In this document: piece after piece, positions 1 through 8,114 of the stretch | How positions within the stretch are numbered: the stretch's first letter is position 1 | How the letters are laid out: every line of letters begins with the position of its first letter | DNA from: Pseudomonadota bacterium | Lineage (GTDB): Bacteria; Myxococcota_A; Polyangia; Polyangiales; Polyangiaceae | Assembly: GCA_023431345.1 (NCBI GenBank) | Contig: JAEYWK010000063.1 | Span: forward strand, 1-64,000 | Length of the DNA: 64,000 bases | Direction: 5' to 3' | The notes under the pieces: generated by a model | Seen by the model: only the letters and a program-made list of their open reading frames with translations | Told to the model about the DNA's origin: nothing | Databases searched by the model: none | Program-made: the position numbers and the translations under genes

Positions 1-122
1 TGGCCCGCGCCACAAACCTGGGCCTACCAACAAACGGGCCCAACGACCCCTCACGGACCGTCGGGCACGGGCACGGGCACGTTTACGGGCACGCGCGAGC
101 AATCCCAATTCAGGGACACTCC
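1..122. repeat. Terminal repeat of an IS5-like/MITE element, copy A (cut by window start)
   Basis: This stretch matches, with scattered substitutions, the right terminal repeat of the element at 51130-52057. The two share the tandem GGGCAC triplets, the GTTTACGGGCA segment and the terminal AGGGACAC. Its outer end abuts CTAG at 123-126, which also holds the stop codon of the neighbouring minus-strand gene. The other end lies outside the window, so I cannot tell whether this is a solo repeat or the end of a complete element. Confidence 0.7.
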
Positions 123-869
123 CTAGCCTTCGTCGGCTCGCTCGCGCGTCGGCGGGTGGCTCGCGGGGTCGGTCGGCGCGGCGCTCGACAGCGGCTCCGC
201 CAGTAGAAGTCGATTCTTCGGCGTGATCGCGGCGGGGATGGTCTGGGTGTGCACGTGGTACCCGGCAGCGCGCAAGCGACCAGCGCGCGTGACATCGATG
301 GCGAGAGCCGGGTCGAGCCAGCCCCCGAGGCCGCCGAGGTCACATTTCGCGGTGGATTGACAGCACGGCAGCACGACCAGCTTCGCCCGCGCGCCGAGCG
401 CCTTCTCGATCACGTCGTCGGTGAGGGGGCCGCAAGCATGACAGGAGACAATCACGTCGCCGCGCTGCGCTGGCACCGCCTCGAGCCTGCCCTCCAGCAG
501 CTCTACTCGACCGGCGAGACGGGGCCACGCCCGGCTCAAGCACTCCGCGACGCGCGCCGCGCTCGGCGGCAGCTTGCTGTCGACCGCCAACGCGCTCGGC
601 GACGAATCGTCGATGAGGAGCATGAGCTGCGCCACCAGCCCGTGGCCGCACGCCAAGTCGAGCACGCGCCCGCCGCGAAAGCGTCGACGAGCGCGGCGCG
701 CCACCTCCCACGCTTCGAACAGCTCCTTGCGCGGCACGCACTCCGCTTCGCACAAGCAGCGCGCCACGCGCGCGAGCAGGGTGTCTCCTGGGAATCGCGT
801 CAAATCGTGGCGAGAGAGGCGAGATCGGCTCGAAGCCGCGAACGCCGTGCCATGAGCCGGAGTCGTCAC
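123..869 (-). CDS. Class I SAM-dependent methyltransferase
   Basis: A 248-residue methyltransferase of unknown substrate. A glycine-rich SAM-binding motif (VLDLACGHGL) is followed by an acidic post-II region. A later CHACGPLTDD segment and an LPCCQS segment resemble the HACG...CC arrangement of the RRNAD1/METTL25-type family. I start it at GTG 869, which overlaps the TfoX-like stop as GTGA and implies translational coupling. The frame stays open for 66 codons upstream, but those residues are His/Glu/Asp-rich and antisense-like and only retranslate the TfoX tail. The stop codon TAG lies in the CTAG bordering the repeat at 1-122, so the insertion did not shorten the protein. Confidence 0.75.
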   Translation of the reverse strand: MTTPAHGTAFAASSRSRLSRHDLTRFPGDTLLARVARCLCEAECVPRKELFEAWEVARRARRRFRGGRVLDLACGHGLVAQLMLLIDDSSPSALAVDSKLPPSAARVAECLSRAWPRLAGRVELLEGRLEAVPAQRGDVIVSCHACGPLTDDVIEKALGARAKLVVLPCCQSTAKCDLGGLGGWLDPALAIDVTRAGRLRAAGYHVHTQTIPAAITPKNRLLLAEPLSSAAPTDPASHPPTRERADEG

Positions 870-1360
870 GTCGAACGCCGAGCGGCTCTGGCCGCAGCTG
901 ACGTGGCTCTCGACGTGGTCTTCGTGGACTTGGCTCTCGCCGTGGTCTTCGTGGACTTGGTCTTCGTGGACTTGGTCTTCGCGACCGGTGGTGCGACGGC
1001 TGTGCGCTTCGGCTGCGCCGCTTTCCGCGGCAGCGTGGCCACGAACGCTACCGCACGGCGCGACCACGCCAGCAACTCTTCCGGGTCATTGGCCAGCTCT
1101 TCCGACAGCTCGAGCCAGCCCGACATGGCGCGGCCAGGCATCGGCATGAACGGCGTTGCGTGGCCAGCCGAGAGCAGCTCGGCTCGATGCTCACGCGACA
1201 GCTTCAGGACGCAGGTATTTTGCCAGAGCCCCACCGCCATGTTGCCATTCACGAACAGCGCGTCGTAGCCGAACATCTTCCGCGGCGCCGCTTCGCGAAG
1301 TTCTTGCTGCACCGCCTTGAACTCGGCGATGAGTCCTGTGCTCGGCTTGGTCAGCTTCAT
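866..1360 (-). CDS. TfoX N-terminal-domain protein with Lys/Thr-rich tail
   Basis: A 164-residue protein. Residues about 1-100 match the TfoX/Sxy N-terminal domain: an RKMFGYDALFVNG segment, then GLWQNTCVLKLS. In gammaproteobacteria Sxy/TfoX acts in competence regulation, but stand-alone N-terminal domains like this are widespread and mostly uncharacterised. The last ~40 residues are Lys-Ser-Thr repeats followed by Ala/Arg, like a histone-H1-type basic tail, and come from short DNA repeats near 905-985. ATG 1360 is the first start that gives the domain. The gene overlaps the methyltransferase start by 4 bp. Confidence 0.75.
   Translation of the reverse strand: MKLTKPSTGLIAEFKAVQQELREAAPRKMFGYDALFVNGNMAVGLWQNTCVLKLSREHRAELLSAGHATPFMPMPGRAMSGWLELSEELANDPEELLAWSRRAVAFVATLPRKAAQPKRTAVAPPVAKTKSTKTKSTKTTARAKSTKTTSRATSAAARAARRST
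901..985. repeat. Short imperfect tandem repeats inside the TfoX-like gene
   Basis: Repeats built on GTGGTCTTCGTGGACTTGG occur in several partial copies. On the minus strand they encode the Lys-Ser-Thr-Lys tail of the TfoX-like protein. Copy number could vary in frame. Confidence 0.6.
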
Positions 1361-1422
1361 TCGACGCGAGTCTGCGCGATGACAGCGCGTCCCGCCAGCG
1401 CGTTCGCGCGCTTGCGAACGGA

Positions 1423-1791
1423 CTACGCGGGCAAGAACGCCAGCCACTCGGCGGGCGCGGAGCGGCGGTCTATCACCGCGTGCCGCGGCGGCAGCCACTT
1501 GGGGCGGACGGGGGCCCGGAGCGGGACCATGCCTGCTTGGTCGGCTTCTTGCCCGCCTTTTCTGGAGTTGCAGGCGTGGCACGCCGCGACGATGTTGGTC
1601 CACTCGGTTCTACCGCCTTGGCACCGTGGCACGACGTGGTCGTAGGTCAGCCCCTCGGCGTCGAAGCGCTGACCGCAGTACTGGCAACGATAGCCGTCAC
1701 GCAGGTAGACGTTGGCCCGTGAGAAGCGGATGGCGCGCTTGATCTTGGCCAGGCGGCGCTCACGTATCACCGCCGGGACGCGCCACGTCAC
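1423..1791 (-). CDS. HNH endonuclease family protein
   Basis: A 122-residue single-domain HNH protein. It has the zinc pair CQYCG, the catalytic TYDHVVPRCQGG segment, then TNIVAACHACNSRKGG with the second CxxC pair. This is the McrA/restriction-type HNH fold common in actinobacteria and myxobacteria, usually as orphan genes near housekeeping loci. The start is GTG 1791, with no clear alternative. No methyltransferase of the restriction type or mobile context is adjacent, so its target is unknown. Confidence 0.85.
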   Translation of the reverse strand: MTWRVPAVIRERRLAKIKRAIRFSRANVYLRDGYRCQYCGQRFDAEGLTYDHVVPRCQGGRTEWTNIVAACHACNSRKGGQEADQAGMVPLRAPVRPKWLPPRHAVIDRRSAPAEWLAFLPA

Positions 1792-2247
1792 GGACGGCGG
1801 CCCTTGGCGCGCAGGTACAACGGGCGGCGAGTGGCTCGGTCGAGCGCGCAGGTCGAGCGCGACGTCGGAGTGAGCAGGTCGAGCGCGACGTCGATCGCGC
1901 AGGGCCTCTCACCCGGGTAGCGCAGCCTTCAGCGGCAGCCACACTCGCAAACGCTGGGCGTCGTGGGCGCCGCGTTTGCACCGGGGGGACGCCACGTGAG
2001 CGCTGCAGGGAAGGCTGCGAATGTGGCAGCCCCTGGAGCGTTTGGATTGCGCTGAGCGCCTGGTGGTGGGAGCTCTCGCTCGCTCTGGCGGCGGGTCGTT
2101 TGGCGAGTCGTTGGCGGCTGCGCGCGGGCGCTGCGTGAGCAGGTGAGGTGTGACAGTCAATGTCCGTGTTGGCGCGTCTTGGAGGGAAAAAATGGGGGAA
2201 GGGCGGCGTATCATTGGTTTCTCAACATCAACAGGGAGGAGCCCCGA
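1792..2247. other. Intergenic region, no supported gene
   Basis: A 456-bp gap between divergent genes. It contains a 19-bp direct repeat (1849-1867 and 1875-1893, starting CAGGTCGAGCGCG). Near 2185-2245 there is a relatively A-rich patch with an AGGGAGGA ribosome-binding site at about 2232 serving the downstream gene. Open frames here look like GC-driven shadows. Confidence 0.5.
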
Positions 2248-2640
2248 ATGACGAAAGATCAGGGTCGGATTTGGGTCGAGCTGCGTTTCATGGGCCGCGG
2301 GTCGCTGTTCGAAATGTGCAGCGACGGTCGCCCGTTGGGCATCGGCTCGGGCTTGTGCTCGGACTTGCGCATCGATAGCGCAGGCGTGGCGATGGTTCAC
2401 GTCGAGCTGGTTCGTCGCGGTGACGTGATTTGGCTCGTGCTACGCGCGGAAGGCGACGTGCGCATGAACGCAGCGCACGTGGGCGCAGCTTGCCCGGTGC
2501 CGCGGCGCGCGGTGATCGAGTTTCTGGATCTCGAGATCGAAGTGCTGTTGCACAGCGAAGCGCCGTCGCCATTTCCACGACCTGCCATGGATACGGTGTA
2601 TGAAGCGCCGCCTGTCACGCTGAGCGCTCGCTGGCTCTGA
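2248..2640 (+). CDS. Small FHA-like domain protein
   Basis: A 130-residue protein. Its spacing recalls a degenerate forkhead-associated domain: GRPLGIGSG, then a serine/valine turn with a His-Val-Glu, then a short WLVLRAEGDV strand and an asparagine before the last strands. FHA domains bind phosphothreonine, but the canonical Arg and Ser are not obvious here, so binding is doubtful. ATG 2248 follows an AGGGAGGA ribosome-binding site, which decides the start over the longer frame. It is monocistronic and converges on mukB. Confidence 0.6.
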   Translation: MTKDQGRIWVELRFMGRGSLFEMCSDGRPLGIGSGLCSDLRIDSAGVAMVHVELVRRGDVIWLVLRAEGDVRMNAAHVGAACPVPRRAVIEFLDLEIEVLLHSEAPSPFPRPAMDTVYEAPPVTLSARWL

Positions 2641-2685
2641 CTCGGACAGGGGGGCACTTCGCTCGCCATACGCGAGCCGCGCCGG

Positions 2686-5600
2686 TCAGTTCTCGAACAA
2701 GCTGCCTTGCGTCGCTACGGGGGGAGCGGCGGGCACGGCGGGTGCGGGGTCTTGTCCGAGGGCGCGGCGGCCGGAGACGATGACCTCTTCGCGTCCGTCT
2801 TCGGTGACTTTGCGCACGAGCCGGTAAGTGGTGTTGCCGTCGGCGCGCGCGACCTCGGGGGCGGCGATCAGCAGCTGTAGGTCGAGGCTCTCGCACAGGT
2901 CGAAGAGCGAGCCGAGGTTGTCTTGCGAGAGGCGGTTGGCTTCGTCGAGGAAGAGGAAGCGGAGCGAGCCGGGGCCGCGACGCGCGCGGAGCAGGTTCGC
3001 GTCGCGCTCCCATTCCGCCAAGATGACCATCATGAGCGCGGCTCCGACGCCGATGGCTTCGCCGGTGGAAAGGCGGGTGGGGTTCGCGGCTTCCCAGCTG
3101 CCGTCGGCTTTACGCTGCACCTCGACGTAGAGCTCTAGGTACTCGCGGTAGTCGAGCACGCGTCCGCCGCCGCTTCGCCCGCCGCCGTAGCGCCGCAAGA
3201 TCTCGCTGAGCGCTTCTTCGGTGGGCAGCGAGCTCTGGAACAGCAGCTCCTGAGCGCTGCCTTCCGAGAGCGCCCGCAGCACCGGCTCCATTTGCTGGTT
3301 CCGGCGCAGCTCCACGCGAATCCCGGCGATGCTTCCGAACGAGACCCCGTCGAGGTTCTGGTTCAAGCGCCGCACCTGAGCCTTCGCGCGCCGCAGCTGC
3401 ACCTCGATGCCCCGCGCCACGTCTTCGGAGGCGCCACGCAAGTCTGCCTCTTGGTGGCCGAGGCGCTGCTCCAGCACACTCAAGTGACCCCGCAGCCGTT
3501 CGAGCGCGAGGAGCGGGTCGTCGACCTGGGCGACCTGCGCCGGGACGCGACGCGCGAGCCATTCGCGCACGCGCAGCCAGAGCTCGAGAAAGTCGTCGTC
3601 CGCGTCCAGTGAGCGCTCTCCGACCTCGCGCGCGAGGCCTTCGCCGCCGCGCGCGGCATCGAGCCGATCACGCAGCAAATCTGCGCGACTCCTGGCCTCG
3701 GCCGCCAGCTCCAGCGCCGAGCGCAAGCCGTCGTGCTCGCTCGATTCGCCGGAGTGGAGCACGTGGCTTCGCTCCGCGTGCGCGCGCAGCGCCTGCCAGC
3801 GCGCGGCAGCAGGCTCGGCGGTGCGCTTGGCCTCGCTCAATTGGCGCTCCACCTGAGCCAGATCTTGGCCGAGCTGGCGAAGGCGTTCAGCGCCGGCCCC
3901 GCGGCGTCCGATCAGATCGCGCTCCTCCAGCTCCAGGCGCGCCGCCTCGGCTTGGAGCTCGCTGAGCTGGTCTGCGGCGAGCTCGGCTGTCAGCTCACCG
4001 GCGCCGCCGAGGGCGTCGAGCTCGCGGGCGAGCCGGTCTGCGTGGGCGTTGACGGCGGCCAGCGCCGCCTCGGCTTGCTGGAGCTGCTTGGTCGCGCTCT
4101 CCCACCCCTCGTCGGCGGCGAGCACCCGCTCTTCGGCTGCTTGCAGCGCCGCGCGCGCCAGGCGGTGCTGTTCTTCGAGCGCAGGGGCTACCTGCTCACT
4201 GCTTTGCAGAGAACGCTCGGCGTCGGCCCAGGCGAGGGCGGGCAGCTCGGCGCCGAGCTGCTCGAGCGCTTCCACCAAGCGAAACCCGCGGTCTCGCTCC
4301 TCGCCCAGCGTTCGCCGTTCGGCCTCGAAGCGAGCCAAGTCCTCGGCGGAGGCGGGTGACAGCTGGAGGGCGTCGAGCCGCCTGAGCAAGCGACGGCGCG
4401 GCTTCTCCACCGCGGCGAGCCGCTGCTCGGCCTGCTCGAGCTGCGCGATCTCGGCCGCGAGCTCGCGCGCTCGCTCGAGGTGGTCGTCGCCCTCCAGCAG
4501 GAATGCTTCCGACAGCAGGCCGCGGTAGCGGTTGGCGGTGGCGCGCAGCTCGGCGGCGCGCACCGCGACCTCGGCGAGCGATTGCTCGAGCGCGCGCTCG
4601 TCGCGCTCGAGCTCCCGATCGCGCGTCGTGAGCGTGCTCTGCTCGTCGCTCGGGTCCCCGCGTTCGAGCAGCTCCGCGTCCGGCAAGAGCTGATCGATTT
4701 CGGAGAGAGCGCCCGTGACTGCGCGCAGCCGCGCTTGCCGCTTCTCGAGCTCTTCGCCCCGCGAGACCGCTTCGCGGCGCAGCTCGTCGACGCGAGCTTC
4801 GCGGGCCTTGCGACCCAGGCTCGGGCGCTCGGGGCGCCGCGATACGCGCAGCGCCGGGCCCTCGTTCACGCACACGTCCTTGCCGGCCTCGCCGCCGCCC
4901 GCTCCCAAGAACCCGAGATCGGTGCCGGCCGCGACCAGACGAACCTCGTCCAGCTCGCGCGGCTTGTCTCGCAGCCTCTCGGTCGCCTGCTCGAGGTCGT
5001 CGACGACGATGGCCTGCGTCAGCGGGCCGAGCAGGGCCTCGAGGCGCGCCGCTTCTTTGAGGTCGAGCTCTTCGAAGCGATTGCCGAGCAGCTCCCCGTC
5101 CAGCTCGTCGCGCAGCCTCAGCAGCTCGGCCGGAAATTGCCCGCCCGAAGCCTCGATCTGATTGGCTTCGTGCAGCAGCTGTTCGCGCGCGGCGGTGGCG
5201 CCGTCGATCGCGATCGCGAGCTCTTGGCGCTCGCTGCTCAGGCTGTCACGCAAGCGGATCACCGCGTCTCGAGTGGGGGCGAACGGGCCCGCGGCGGCGG
5301 CGATGCGCTCCACGCGCTGGCTCAAGCGGCGATACTTGCCGAGCAGCGCCTTTGCCTGCGTCAGTCGCTCTTGGATGCGCTCGCGTTCCTGCGCGACGCG
5401 ACGACGCTCCTCATCGAGGGTGCGCTTCTGTTCCTCCAGCTGCTCGATGCTCAGATCGGCGCTGCCGAGCCGTTGTTCGAGCTCCTCGAGCACGCCTGCT
5501 CCCGGCGTGAGGCCGAGCGCGCTCGCCGACTTACGGGCCGCCTGCTGGCGTTCACCGTGCCGCTGGTGCTCGGTCATGCGCGCGACCAGGGCGCCCTTCG

Positions 5601-7125
5601 CCGACAGGCGCTGCTCGAGGCTGTCGAGCTCGCGTAACGTTTGCTTCGCGTGGTCGAGCGCGCTCTCCGCGCTGCTCGTCGGCAGCAGCTCCGCGAGCGC
5701 CTCGAGGGCTTCCCGCCATTCGGCCTCGTGGCGAGCGGCCAGGGTGAGCGAGCGCTCGCGGGCGAGGCGTTGCTCGTCGAGCTCCGCGAGCCTCGCGCGC
5801 GCCTGCTCGAGCTGCAACCCCAGCTGCTCGGGGTCGGAGACGGCGTCGCCGCCGAGCGACGTCACTTCGCTCAGCAGGCGCTGGGCTTTGCGGTAGGCGC
5901 TCGAACGACGGTGCAGCTCGTCGAGCCCCGCTTGGAGATCCGCCAGCCCTAGCGCGGAGCGCTCCAGATCTCGGCGCGCGACCTCGCGCTTCTGCTTTTC
6001 GGCCTCGCGCTCGGCGCTCGCTCGTGCCTGACCTTTGCGAGCCGTGTCGACGACGGCGCGCGCGCCCTCCTGCTCTTGCGCGACGTCGCGCAAGATGGCG
6101 GCCAAGGCCTGGTAGCTGGAGGCCAGGCGTGTTCGCTCACGTAGGGCGTCGAGCGAGCTCCGCTGCTCTTTGAGCTGCTGTCCGAGCAGCTGCTCGCGCT
6201 CGTCGAGCTCCTGCTGCGCGCGCTGAGCCTCGCCGATGGTCTGGCGGGCACGCAGGGCGGCGTTCTCTAGGCGCGCGACGTTGCGCTGGGCTTCGGCCGC
6301 GCTCTCCCGCGTCGCCTGCAGGGCTGCCGCGAACATGCCTTGGCCTGCGTCGTAGACGCCCGAGATCTCCTGCTCGAGCAGCTGCGCTTCGCTGACTTCG
6401 ACGCGCGTTCGCCGGCAGGCGTTCAAGTTCTCGCGCATGCGGCTGAGCGTGTCGCTGATGCTGCCTTGCTCGCGGAGCAAGAACGAGCGTAGCTCCGACG
6501 TGATGGCGCGCGAGATGCCGCCCGTCATGCTCGTGCGCAGCATGTCTCCCAAGCGCCCGCGGTCTTCGTCGGTGGCCAAGCGCAGCGCGCCGACGCCGAG
6601 CTCGAAGAGGGCCGCGAAGTAGTCTTTGGCGGACGGAAACACCTCGATCCGCGCCTCTGCCGCCGCGACGCTGTTTCGCAGCTCCGCAAGCTCCGGCACG
6701 GATTCCTCGTCAGCGGTGCTGAGCAGCAGCAGGTCTTGGAGCCTGATGCCAGGCTTCAGATCGCTGATCAAAAACGGGGTCAGCTCGACCGTCGGCTCGC
6801 TCTTGCGCGTCAGCAGCACTCCCGCCACGACCCGCAATCCTTCCCCCAGGTCCAGCTCGAGCGCCGCGTACGATGGACGCGTCGGCTCGCCGAGGCGGCC
6901 CCAAATCCCGCGATCACCGCCGAGCGCCGCCGTCTCGCCCAGGTTGGTGAAGCGCAGCCGCGTCATGTCGGGCAAGAGCACGATGTACGCCGCGATCATC
7001 ACGGTCGTCTTGCCCGCGCCGTTGGCGCCCTCGAGCGCCGTAACGCGGCGATCGAGCTGGTAGCGCTCGTAAAAGACGCCCTTCCAGTTGACCAGCGCGA
7101 GCGCCGTCGCCCGCGCGCGACTCAC
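2686..7125 (-). CDS. mukB: Chromosome partition protein MukB (SMC-like condensin ATPase)
   Basis: 1479 residues, close to the ~1486 of E. coli MukB. The N-terminus has LVNWKGVF, then Walker A GANGAGKTT at residues 33-41, and LLPDMTRLRF. Long coiled coils flank a hinge near residues 700-780 that includes LGRKAREARVDEL, the counterpart of the MukB hinge exit. The C-terminal head carries the signature RLSTGEAIGVG, Walker B FLFLDEANRLS and LQLLIAAPE, all typical of MukB rather than Smc. The family acts as a DNA loop-extruding motor with MukE and MukF on the nucleoid. The gene overlaps mukE by ATGA (7122-7125) and ends the operon. A Wadjet JetC is less likely because no JetD gene is present. Confidence 0.93.
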   Translation of the reverse strand: MSRARATALALVNWKGVFYERYQLDRRVTALEGANGAGKTTVMIAAYIVLLPDMTRLRFTNLGETAALGGDRGIWGRLGEPTRPSYAALELDLGEGLRVVAGVLLTRKSEPTVELTPFLISDLKPGIRLQDLLLLSTADEESVPELAELRNSVAAAEARIEVFPSAKDYFAALFELGVGALRLATDEDRGRLGDMLRTSMTGGISRAITSELRSFLLREQGSISDTLSRMRENLNACRRTRVEVSEAQLLEQEISGVYDAGQGMFAAALQATRESAAEAQRNVARLENAALRARQTIGEAQRAQQELDEREQLLGQQLKEQRSSLDALRERTRLASSYQALAAILRDVAQEQEGARAVVDTARKGQARASAEREAEKQKREVARRDLERSALGLADLQAGLDELHRRSSAYRKAQRLLSEVTSLGGDAVSDPEQLGLQLEQARARLAELDEQRLARERSLTLAARHEAEWREALEALAELLPTSSAESALDHAKQTLRELDSLEQRLSAKGALVARMTEHQRHGERQQAARKSASALGLTPGAGVLEELEQRLGSADLSIEQLEEQKRTLDEERRRVAQERERIQERLTQAKALLGKYRRLSQRVERIAAAAGPFAPTRDAVIRLRDSLSSERQELAIAIDGATAAREQLLHEANQIEASGGQFPAELLRLRDELDGELLGNRFEELDLKEAARLEALLGPLTQAIVVDDLEQATERLRDKPRELDEVRLVAAGTDLGFLGAGGGEAGKDVCVNEGPALRVSRRPERPSLGRKAREARVDELRREAVSRGEELEKRQARLRAVTGALSEIDQLLPDAELLERGDPSDEQSTLTTRDRELERDERALEQSLAEVAVRAAELRATANRYRGLLSEAFLLEGDDHLERARELAAEIAQLEQAEQRLAAVEKPRRRLLRRLDALQLSPASAEDLARFEAERRTLGEERDRGFRLVEALEQLGAELPALAWADAERSLQSSEQVAPALEEQHRLARAALQAAEERVLAADEGWESATKQLQQAEAALAAVNAHADRLARELDALGGAGELTAELAADQLSELQAEAARLELEERDLIGRRGAGAERLRQLGQDLAQVERQLSEAKRTAEPAAARWQALRAHAERSHVLHSGESSEHDGLRSALELAAEARSRADLLRDRLDAARGGEGLAREVGERSLDADDDFLELWLRVREWLARRVPAQVAQVDDPLLALERLRGHLSVLEQRLGHQEADLRGASEDVARGIEVQLRRAKAQVRRLNQNLDGVSFGSIAGIRVELRRNQQMEPVLRALSEGSAQELLFQSSLPTEEALSEILRRYGGGRSGGGRVLDYREYLELYVEVQRKADGSWEAANPTRLSTGEAIGVGAALMMVILAEWERDANLLRARRGPGSLRFLFLDEANRLSQDNLGSLFDLCESLDLQLLIAAPEVARADGNTTYRLVRKVTEDGREEVIVSGRRALGQDPAPAVPAAPPVATQGSLFEN

Positions 7126-8114
7126 GGCTGCCTCTCGACGTCGGGCTCGGTCTCGGCGTCGGGCTCGGGCTCGGAAGTTTCGGGTTCCGGCTCGCGCTCG
7201 GTTTCAGGCTCGAATTCGGGCCCTGACTCGGGCTCAGGTTCGGATGCTGCGTCCGGGTCCGTGTCCATTCTGGGCTGAGTCTTGGGCTCGGCGTCGGTCT
7301 CGAAGCCGTAGCCTTCGAAGCTCGGAACGTCCGAGAGCTCGCCCTCGTCGCTGGGCGGCGCGTCGAAGCTCGCTCCCCACTCTCCGCCTTCGCTCCACGC
7401 CGGCAGCTCCGGCGCTTCGGGCCGGCGCCGTGGCTTGGCTTCGGCGCCTTCTTCGTCTTCCCGCTCGTCGCTCTCCAAATCGCCCGTCAGCGCGACCTCG
7501 CCGGACGCGACGAGCCGGCTCAGCGCCTCGAGCTCGCCGCTGCTGCCGCGAACCGGCTCCGCGAACCGCATCAGCGAGGAGCGCAAGCGGATGCGATCTT
7601 CGGGCAGCAGGTCGACGAACCCCAAGCTCGCCAAGCGTCGCACCGCTTCGCTCACGCGCGCGCGCACCATCTCCTGGGCGACGCGCTCATCCATCCTCTT
7701 TTTCTTCGCGTTGAACGCCAGCATCAGCTGCTCGGTGCCCATGGTGGCCGACAGCTGCGACAAGAGCTGGTCACGCGAGGTGATGCCGCCTTGCTCCACC
7801 GTGGCCGGCTCCAGGTAGAGCAACGTCAACCCTTGGCCGACGAGCATCTCGCTCGGCGACAGGTGCCGCCGGCCGAGCTTGTCGCCGCTGGGTAGGAGAA
7901 AGAAGAAGCCGTCGGTGCGCTGGACGAGCTCCGCGCCGTAGCGTCGATAGAAGCGCTCGAGGTGCGCTTGCGCGTCGGTCAGGAAGCCGTACCAGGCCGC
8001 GTCGTCGCGATCGACGTGTCGCCCGCGACGGAGGGCCAAGTCGACGTCGGGGAACAGCTCGTGCTCCACGACCTGCGAAAGCTCATCGAAGGTTTGGCTC
8101 GATTCTGTGCTCAT
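7122..8114 (-). CDS. mukE: Chromosome partition protein MukE with acidic C-terminal tail
   Basis: 330 residues against ~234 in E. coli. Residues about 10-200 follow MukE closely: LFPDVDLALRRGRHV, then FYRRYGAELV, GFFFLLPSG, LYLEPATVEQGG and the winged-helix RRLASLGFVDLL. MukE is the KITE-type subunit that bridges MukF and the MukB heads. The remaining ~110 residues are an addition ending in a Glu/Pro/Asp-rich tract, longer than the acidic end of E. coli MukE. ATG 8114 overlaps the mukF stop (ATGA), and the gene's own stop overlaps mukB the same way, so the three products are probably made in fixed ratio. Confidence 0.92.
   Translation of the reverse strand: MSTESSQTFDELSQVVEHELFPDVDLALRRGRHVDRDDAAWYGFLTDAQAHLERFYRRYGAELVQRTDGFFFLLPSGDKLGRRHLSPSEMLVGQGLTLLYLEPATVEQGGITSRDQLLSQLSATMGTEQLMLAFNAKKKRMDERVAQEMVRARVSEAVRRLASLGFVDLLPEDRIRLRSSLMRFAEPVRGSSGELEALSRLVASGEVALTGDLESDEREDEEGAEAKPRRRPEAPELPAWSEGGEWGASFDAPPSDEGELSDVPSFEGYGFETDAEPKTQPRMDTDPDAASEPEPESGPEFEPETEREPEPETSEPEPDAETEPDVERQP

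Noticed and set aside
1423..1791. Restriction-modification system formed by HNH nuclease and nearby methyltransferase
   Set aside because: The methyltransferase lacks DNA-methylase motifs (no DPPY/NPPY or PCQ) and is separated by the TfoX-like gene.
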